This document shows, piece after piece, positions 56,203 through 64,000 of a stretch of 64,000 bases of DNA (position 1 is its first letter; each line of letters begins with the position of its first letter). Origin of the DNA: Notamacropus eugenii. Its lineage: Eukaryota > Chordata > Mammalia > Diprotodontia > Macropodidae. Under the pieces are notes generated by a model, which worked only from the letters and a program-made list of their open reading frames with translations, was not told the DNA's origin and searched no databases. The translations under genes and the position numbers were made by a program. The DNA lies in assembly GCF_028372415.1 (NCBI RefSeq), contig NC_092879.1, forward strand, positions 95,514,241 through 95,578,240. The letters are read 5' to 3'.

Positions 56203-58860
56203 AGGGCAGAGCCAAGATGATGGGGTAGCAGGAACAAGTATGATGAGCTCTCCCCACAAAAGCTCCTCCAAACAATAGAGATCTAATAGATAATAGATAA
56301 TGAATAGAAAGTGCAATAGACCAAATAATTAAGATGAAATCCAAGGAAAGTCACAGTGAATCCAGGTTGACATAAGAACACAGACAGAGAAGTCTCCAAA
56401 CACTAAGGGTGGTGATACTCACAGCCAGGACATGCTGCACAGAGCATTCCAGTGAAAGAGGACCAAGACTATACATTGGTGTAAGACAAAATCCTTGATG
56501 TATACCAGTGCACTGTGACCTTATTCTGGGTGTAGGAAGAGGGGCTAACTGGCAGTTTGGTTGCCCACTCCCCAGTTCTGAGTCACAGATTGAATGCAGG
56601 CTAAGGACCGGCCTTGGACCCAGGGGTGAAATTTAGAGCTGAGGAATGGTTGCAGAATCTGGGCTATGTACTAAGAGAGGAGATAGTTCAAAAGGAAGCA
56701 GCAGCAGTATGGCTCAGACCTCAGGAGTGGAGTGGGGTCTGAGTTCCAACTTCTAGCCCAGTCTGCAGAGGAATACCTAGTGCAAGAATCCCAGACCAAA
56801 GGGAAGCTTAAGGTTTTGTCGCTCTGAACCAGAAGAACTTTCCACAAGACTGATAGTGGTTGAGTCCAGCAGCATCTACTTTTGCTCAGACCCAAACCAA
56901 GGCCCAAGAACTTGCAGAGCTCAGATTAGGGGGCAGTGATCAGATTTTGCTCTGGATCAGGTTGCTTTAGGAGCATTGAAATCTTGCAAGTACTCAGCCT
57001 GAGTGGTTCCTGGGAGCCTGGAATAGCACAACACTTAATGCCCCAAGAAGGCCACAACGGGACCAGGCAAGACTTTCTGTCCAGAAGTACATGGAGCCTG
57101 GGTGACCCTAGCAAAAAGTCCAAAGTTAGAAAGTGGGTTGGAAAATGAGCAAACAGAAAAAGAATCCCATGCTTAAAAAAGCTATTATGGCAACATGGAC
57201 ACTAAAGACACAAACCCAGAAAAAGAGAATGACTCTAAAATATCTACAAAGAAAACCTCAAAGAAAAACACAGCTTGGGGAAAAATTCAAGTAGAATCCC
57301 TGGAAGAGATGATGCAAGAATTAAAAAAAAAATTTTAAGTGCAATGAGAGTGCTAGAGGAAAAAGAGAAAAGAAGTAAGATCTATCGAAGGAAGAGTTGG
57401 AAAAGGTATGAATAGTATGGCACAACTGAGTAAGGGACCAAGCAACAAACTTTGTGAAAATTTGAATGGACCAAAGAGAAACCAATAATTGTATGAAATA
57501 ACAAGGAATGTTAAAACGAAGGCAAAAGACTGGGGGTGGGGGAGAGTAGAAGAAAATCTAAACTAGCTTATAGCAAAAAAGTTACCTGGAAAACAGACGG
57601 AGGAGGAAAAATTTAAGAATCATTGGATTACCTGAAAGCCCTGACCAAAACAACTAGATATTATATTTTGAGAGATCGTGAAAGAAAACTGCCCTGATCT
57701 CTTAGACCCAGAGGGCAAAGTGGAAATACAAATAATTCACTAATCATCTCCTGGGGTGGGGGGGGGAAACCCAATCCAAAATGAAAATGCTCAGTAACTT
57801 CATAGCCAAACTTCAGGGCTTTCAGATCAAAGAAATAAAATGTTATAAGCAGCCAGAAAGACAAAATTGTACCAAGGAGCCGCAGTCAGGATCACACACA
57901 ATTTAGCAGTCATCACTATGGATGCAGAGAGCTTAGAACAGGATATTCCAGAAGACAAAGGATATAGGTTTACAGCTAAGAATAACTTACCCAGCAAAAA
58001 TGAGTATAATGCTACAGGTAAAAAATGAAAGAGAGGACTTGCAAGCATTCCTGAAGAAAAGACTAGAGCTCTGGAGGAACTTTGAAGTTCAAGCACCGAA
58101 GCTAAGAGACAGATAAAAAGCTAAATAGGAAGTAAAATAAGGGACTAAACAAATATAAACTGCTTCCATTCAGATACAGGGAGATGATACCCGTGACCCT
58201 CCCTCATCCTTCTCATCCTCAGGGGGTCATAGAGTAAAGGTAATTAGGCTGGACCCATGGGAATGATTATTTCATGATCATCCCAAAAGAAAAATGGAAA
58301 TCATTTCACATAATTGAGATATGCAATTGAGGTGTAAAGTCTGTACAAAAAAGGAAGTAGGAATTGAGGGGAAGAGCTAATACTTGAACCTTATTTTCAT
58401 CTGAATGAAAGGGAGGGAAGAATTACAGACATAGAAACACACACGGAAATAGGAGGGAAAGAGGGGACTACCTCCAGGCATCCTGATCTATATCTGGCCA
58501 CTGGACCCAGATGGCTCCAGAGGAGAGAGTGAGGCTTGTGACTTTGCACAACCCTGCCTCACTTAAATCCAATTCACTTCCAAGTCATGGGATCAACTTC
58601 CTGATGTCATGGTCCTCTTCAAGAATGAAGGACAGACAACAACGACAACAACAACCACATTAGGAAAAGAGGAGATGGGAGTGGGGGAATTAAAGAGAAG
58701 GGATATTAAGGCAGGGACAACTCTAAGCAAATCAACCTCTATGTTAGAATTACAAAAATATTTATAGCTATTTTTGAGGTGGCAAAAAATTGGAATCTGA
58801 GGGAATGCCTATCAACTGAGAAATGGTTGACCAAGTAATGATATATAAATGTGAGTTCAC
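56203..58860 (+). mobile_element. HAL1-like (L1 ORF1-only) element
   Basis: It starts with an L1-type 5' end (gggcagagccaagatgatgg). It later carries a broken ORF1: a coiled-coil-like Glu/Lys stretch near 57290-57420, then text reading IRIIGLPES-like near 57620. A C-terminal domain signature follows near 57960-58010 (aagaataacttacccagcaa). No reverse transcriptase lies between ORF1 and the 3' tail near 58740-58850, which fits half-L1 (HAL1) structure. Multiple stops break the frame. An RTE SINE is inserted near 58470. Confidence 0.55.
58468..58656 (+). mobile_element. RTE-derived SINE inserted in the HAL1-like element
   Basis: The order is atctggccactggacccaga, then gaggcttgtgactttgcac, then atgtcatggtcctcttcaag, then a gacaacaacgacaac tail. 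Same family as the copy at 14.74 kb. Confidence 0.75.
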
Positions 58861-59059
58861 CCAATATAGGACTGATCTTCAGCTTTTTAATATCATGGAC
58901 TGTCCCTTTTGACAATCTGATGAGACCTATGCACCCCATCTTAGAAGAATGCTTTAAAATGCATAAACTAGAATGAATAGGATTGCAAAGGAAACCAAAT
59001 ATGTTGAAATACGTTTATCATAATATTATGAAAACAAGTTCACAGACTCCAAGAAGCCC

Positions 59060-59220
59060 TGGTCTTATCCAAGCTCCTCATTTTACAGATGAACAAAATG
59101 AGGCCCAGAGACTGAGTGAGATGCCTAAGGTAACACAAGTGGGAAGTAGTAGAATTGAAATTTAAAGCCAAGTCTTCCATCTCCAAATCCAGGGTTCTTC
59201 CTACTGCACCATGCTTATTC
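59060..59220 (-). mobile_element. MIR SINE
   Basis: The antisense order is cattttacagatgaacaaaa, then tgaggcccagagactgag, then ctactgcaccatgctt. Confidence 0.65.
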
Positions 59221-59439
59221 ATTTTTTCCCAACACCATCTTCACAAAGAAGTCTAATTAAGGAGACTGCAGAAAAGAAATCTCTACAACATCCCTAGCAA
59301 TTGGTTATCTGCTCTTGGCCTACAAGAAAATGCTCTGAATTTGTGTACTGGTATTATGATGATGCAAGAACTTGGTTTGAAAGTCATTGCCACAATGATA
59401 TTTTAAGTAACACTGTTGTTGGGATGGTTTAATACATAA

Positions 59440-59690
59440 ACCCTTTGGTCTCCAGAAATCGGAGTCATTACTTTGAAGTTTGACCAGAAGCAAATATATG
59501 AACGTGCCATATTGTGGAACCCAGGTGTTAAGTGGTACACCTGGCTGGTGCCTTTAAGCATCAAGAAGCTGTTTGGTAATAATGGAAACTTTGGGATGAT
59601 CATCAAGTTTCTCAAGTACCAAGCTCATGTTAGAAGAATCAAAAAGAAAAAATAAATCCTAATATCATGAAACAAAAAAATATATTCTCC
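59440..59690 (+). pseudogene. Possible retrocopy fragment, parent not identified
   Basis: The open frame (59440-59655) reads GVITLKFDQKQIYERAILWN, then PGVKWYTWLVPLSIKKLFGN and FLKYQAHVRRIKKKK before TAA. An A-rich stretch with aaacaaaaaaatata follows within 40 nt. Composition looks coding: aromatic and basic, ending in a lysine run like an ER-retention tail. There is no ATG start and the upstream frames are broken. No splice sites are evident. I do not recognise the parent. It could also be an unlisted repeat. Confidence 0.3.
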
Positions 59691-60019
59691 AAAGTAAACA
59701 TAAATAGAAAAGAATGGTCTCTGGCTGAACTCCTACCTGACAAGCCTCCATCCTATACTGAGCCTGCTTTGTTAGTACTGAACTAGTCCTTCAGGCAGAT
59801 TCTAGGAAATTGGAGTGACTAAGTCATCCAGTCAGATTAACATGATATATTAGTAGACATTCTTAGATACTAAAACATTTGTTTGTTTCTCTATACGTGC
59901 TATTGTTTGTGGACCAGTCTGTTTCATGGAGGAGGGATTCCCTATGGAGAGTTAGGTCCTTCAGATGCTCTTATTTATGGATACTGTAGATACTGTGCTG
60001 ATTGCATTGTGGTTCCTAC

Positions 60020-60062
60020 CCTGTCCCTCCCTCCCCCTCTCCCCTCCCCCCCCTCCCCCCCA
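60020..60062 (+). repeat. C/T-rich tract
   Basis: ctccctccccctctcccc followed by runs of C. Positions 59690-60320 otherwise hold nothing recognised. Confidence 0.8.
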
Positions 60063-60319
60063 GCCCCAGTCAAATCCTATTGGGTCTTCTCTGTGATTTT
60101 CATATTCATTCAGAAGAAATTGGCCTAACTTTCCACACAGAGGAAATCAAGTAGATATAGAATTTCTGTTTTCCGGATTGGGACATGAAACTGGATGGAT
60201 TGTCCATTCAATTGGTCCATATATTTTAGACAAACACTGCAGCATATGATCAGTGAGCTGGCTCCCCAGCTTAACAGGAAGAGGCAAATGAATATATTAT
60301 TTCGTATCAGGAATTACTT

Positions 60320-61145
60320 TGTATCTTTGTATGCTCAGTGCTTAATATAGTGTCTCACACATAGTACATACCTAATGAATGTTTATTGAATGAAAGTGAA
60401 TTGAATGGAAAGTAGGCTATACTGCATTTGGGAAACATAGTGATGTCAAGTACTCCCTGATAGTAGAGCTTATCTTTTTTTTAATACCAATATTCTCTTG
60501 GAAATGCTATACGGCTGACAGTCATAGAATGCCAGGATCTCTGAAAAATCAAAATTAGGGATAATCCAAAGGGTGCTAGATAGGAGCAGTGAGCTGAAAT
60601 AGACCCTAGCCTTACCAACAAGGATGTGTGTAGGAAGTGGTGAGAAAGCTATCATCAGCGACAAGTATGGCTGCAGGAGGAGGCAGGCCACACACAACCC
60701 AGCTGGCTGCAGAACCTCCACCACTGGGAGTGTCCCTTTATACCCTTCTCCTGCTCCGACTGCTTGTATGGCTTGGGTAAGAGTGAGATGGAGGACCACC
60801 AGCCCTTACCATCTGCCCTGTTACTGCCTCCTAAAGTCCTCCAGGCTTTACCAACCTCTCTGACTCTATGCCCTTCAGATCCCTGGCACTGTCATCTAAC
60901 CCAATGACATAAGGTGAGGAGCCCTTGGGCCTTATCATCGTCCCCTGTTGCTGACCCCTTGGCACTTCCAGACTTTATCATTCGCCCTCCCTGCTGCAGA
61001 ACTGTCTTTTGTGTGTTATTTCCCCCAATCAGAATGGGAGCTCCTAAAGAGTATCGACTATCCTATTTTTTTCTCTTGTATTCCCAGTACTTAGCACAGG
61101 GCTTGGCATATAATAAGCACTTAATAAGTGTTTTTTCCCATTCAA
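60320..61145 (+). mobile_element. L2 3' termini (two fragments)
   Basis: About 60330-60400 (tagtgtctcacacatagtac, then aatgaatgtttattgaatg) and 61020-61145 (cccagtacttagcacagggc, then ttggcatataataagcac). The sequence between them is unclassified, and so is 61145-62040. Confidence 0.55.
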
Positions 61146-62039
61146 TCATTCCTTCATGAATTGCATGTGAGGCATTACAGAGGGCTAGTCAAAGTGCTGC
61201 ACACTACAGAGTGTTTATAGAAGGATGCGGACAAGAGTGACAAAGGTGGAAAAGCCATTAGTGGGTTGAGATCTGCACTGGCATAAGAAGTACCCACACC
61301 AGTGAGATCCTGAATCCATCAAAGCACTCTGCACTAGTCTGTAGCAACTGAGGGTGCTAAGGGATGGATACTGATAGTTCAGAACTTCAGTTCTCTGGGG
61401 ATCACATTGATGGGAGCATTCTCTCCATTACTACCTATCTACTCTTCCTTACTAGTGGCAGTTGTATCCATGTTTCTCTGTGGATATTCCACAAGAGTTT
61501 CACCGAATGGTTATGAAGTGGAAGAATCATCTACCACGTTGGTTAGATCCTTTATGGATTACACTACTGAGATGACAGATCCTTTGAAACTGGCAAAGGA
61601 GCAAAGAGAGTAGTTCTTAACTTGAGATCTGTAAATGTATGGTTTTAATATTTTAATAACTATGTTTCAATATTGATTTTCTTTAGAATTTTGTACATTT
61701 TATGTATTAAAAACATTCTGAGAAAGGGTCCATAGGCTTTAGCAGGCTGCTTGCCCAAGGTGTCCTTCACAACACAAAAAAGGTGAAGATCCCCTATGTT
61801 AGAGACATCTCATTTCACCCAAAAGGCATATTCCTTAAAAAAATGACCTGGATTTTTTTTTTGCAAAACAAATCATATTTTAAATATGCTAAGGAAACTC
61901 ATTATTTAAAAGGACTTTCTAGTGATTCAATTTATAAAGCAAGAATTTTTGTTCAATGAAAATACTCCCTAATTTATAGTTTTTGTAAGTTCTGATCTTC
62001 CTGTGCCATATCAGGTTTTCTTAAAGCAGGATTCACCCG

Positions 62040-63230
62040 TACTGTTTTTGAGTTATGGTCTCTACTTCCTCAGGCTCCTTTGCTGGACCCTACATCCTGC
62101 CCCTTAACTGCGGGTGGCCCCCAAGGTTCTGTCCTAGGTCTTTTTTTCTTCCCTCTCTCTACTTGTTTCACATGGAGACTTCAGGTCCCACATGAGTTTA
62201 ATTATCATCTCTATGCTACATATTCAGCCTTAGTCTTTCTCCCAATCACCAATCCCTCATCCCCAATGGCTGATTGAATATTTCCACCTGGATGTCCTGT
62301 AGACATCTTAAACTCATCATATACAAAACTGAACTCATCACTCTCCCCCTTCCCTAAAATCTTCCCCCTTTCCAAATTTCCCTATTATTGTTGAGGGCAC
62401 CACAGTCCTCCCATCCCTCTAACTCATATCCTGGATTCCTCACTAGCTCTCTCTCACCTTCTATGTCCAATGGGTTGCCAAAACCTACCAATCTCAACTT
62501 TGCAATACCTCTCAAATATTCCTCCATTTTCTCTTTTGACCCTGCCCCCACCCTGGTGCTGCACCTCACACCTAGACTATTGCAATAGCTTCTGGGGGGT
62601 GGAGGGGCGCTGTCTGACTCAAGTCTCTCCCCAGTCCAATCCATCCTTCACTCGGTTGCCAAAGTGATTTTCCTAAATCACACATCCTACCACATCACTC
62701 TCCCCTACTCAATAAACTCCAGTGGCTCCCTATTACTTTCAGGATCAAATAATAACAGTTAATATTCATATAGCACCTACTACATGTCAGGCACAATGCT
62801 ATATGCTTTGCAAAGATAATTTTATTGATTCCTCACAACTGTCCTGGGTGGCAGGTGATATTATCATCCCCACTTTACAGATGAGGAAACTGAGTCAAAT
62901 GGAGGTTAAGTGAATTGCCCAGGGTTGCACAGCTAGTAAGTGTCTGAGGCCAAATTTGAATTTGGGTCTTGCTGACTCCAGGCCCTGGCTCTATTCACTG
63001 TGTCACCTAACTACCCTAAATATAAAGTCCTTTGGCTTTTAATGCCCTTTCTAACCTAGCCCCTTTCTACATTTACAGTGTTCCTATCCCTGTTTCCCCA
63101 TCATGTACTCTTGCTGGCTTCCTTGCTGTTTCTTACACAAAGTATTCCATTTCCTGACTCTGCCTTTTCATTGGCTATCCTCTTGCCTAGAATGGATGGC
63201 CTCACCTACTCCCCTTAGATTTAGATGACA
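62040..63230 (+). mobile_element. L2 LINE, 3' third including ORF2 end, split by a MIR-type SINE
   Basis: At about 62090-62230 the frame shows a GGPQGSVLG motif, the L2 reverse-transcriptase (V)PQGSVLGP element, then decays. Downstream text (actattgcaatagcttctgg, then ctccagtggctccctattac) and 63030-63230 (catgtactcttgctggcttc) is standard L2 3' region. It is not functional. Confidence 0.75.
62755..63015 (-). mobile_element. MIR-type SINE inside L2
   Basis: The order is atatagcacctactacatgt, then caggcacaatgctatatgc, then tttacagatgaggaaactga, then gggttgcacagctagtaag. Positions 63230-64000 contain nothing recognised. Confidence 0.8.
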
Positions 63231-64000
63231 GTGTCACTTTGGGAAATTGATCAGGTAAGTTAACAGTTAAGGTAGTCCGCATTAAAACAACAACAATGAA
63301 ACCTAACATATAGATATTTGCCACTTCTGACAATGAAGTCTACGTTCTGGACCCAGCTTCATTGAGACCTTTGTGACTGCTTGGGGAAGAGAGAGGTTTC
63401 TGGCTGTTTTGCTATCATCTTCTCACCCCCTTTTCTAGTAGATCTAATTTGCATATGCTAATATGCTTCAGCCCACCTTGTAGATCCCTGTTGCCATTGA
63501 AGTCATCTAGTTTGGATTATTTGGGCAATTGTTGATTCACTGGGCCTTTCAGTAAGGTCAGTGACACGTGTGCCCTTTGCCATCTTTTCTGGGTCCTTCC
63601 CTATTCTCTTGAGCATGTTCGTGTCCTAATTTATAGGACCTGGACAATCACCTCTAACATTTGTACGGGGAAATTCCATTTTCTCGATATTTCCACAGAA
63701 GTTCTAGTATATGAAAGATGATCTATTTGTTAAATACATTGTCTGGGCCAAGGAATTGTCAGGGATTGCCTTCTGGTCCCCATTATGTTTGCTTGAATTC
63801 ATTTGAACTTTGGACAAAGCTTGGGAGGGCTTTTAGTGCTATTGGAATCTTCCAAAGAAACATAATGAAAAGCCACTATACGTGCATTGCTACATCCCTT
63901 GGTAGGCAGCATTCCATTAAATATGTGTAATCTAGCAAAATGCAGTTTACCATTCCATTTAATCTCACCAGCTCAATGACATATTAGATATATTTAGGTC

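Noticed and set aside
1..64000. CRISPR arrays, operons, phage or plasmid features
   Set aside because: None present. The direct repeats seen are microsatellites or dispersed SINE/LINE copies in a mammalian genome.

Overview
The window looks like marsupial genomic DNA. It is full of tRNA-derived SINEs that start with a gggcagctaggtggc-type head and carry a MIR-like core. It also holds RTE-derived SINEs, marsupial-type L1 3' ends, L2 and L3/CR1 fossils and many MIR copies. This mixture is typical of metatherian genomes such as opossum. There is no prokaryotic, CRISPR, phage or viral gene content, and most ORFs are chance or repeat-derived.

One real gene can be assembled, on the minus strand, from about 34.25 kb down to about 15.15 kb. 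Eight exons were found by eye: 34222-33796, 27035-26922, 25299-25166, 19483-19388, 18696-18653, 18553-18479, 17736-17616 and 15866-15771. All junctions have AG/GT sites and all reading phases agree (1, 1, 0, 0, 2, 2, 0). The model encodes about 368 residues. It has a DMSLDDFIKL motif spliced across the exon 1/2 junction and an MTLNERF motif near the C-terminus. These are the two hallmark motifs of UIF (UAP56-interacting factor, gene FYTTD1), an adaptor that recruits the DEAD-box helicase UAP56/DDX39B for mRNA export. The middle is basic (Arg/Lys/Asn/Gln rich) and shares only patches such as QNSGF and FLRR with UIF as I recall it. I therefore read it as a divergent UIF/FYTTD1-family paralogue, not FYTTD1 itself.

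The gene starts in a CpG island (about 33.49-34.30 kb) with a GC box, CCAAT boxes and CRE-like sites upstream. A cluster of YY1-type motifs lies in the first intron. A polyadenylation signal lies at 15177-15172.

Layout: 0-15 kb is repeat-rich flank (L3, hAT, L1, nested MIR/SINE). 15.1-34.3 kb is the gene with repeat-bearing introns. 34.4-64 kb is repeat-dominated intergenic DNA with an L1 ORF2 remnant (37.7-39.7 kb), long (TC)n arrays around an L1 tail (52-54 kb), a HAL1-like ORF1-only element (56.2-58.9 kb), an unidentified possible retrocopy (59.4-59.7 kb) and an L2 split by a MIR-type SINE (62.0-63.2 kb). Family names come from memory of consensus features, not from a database search.
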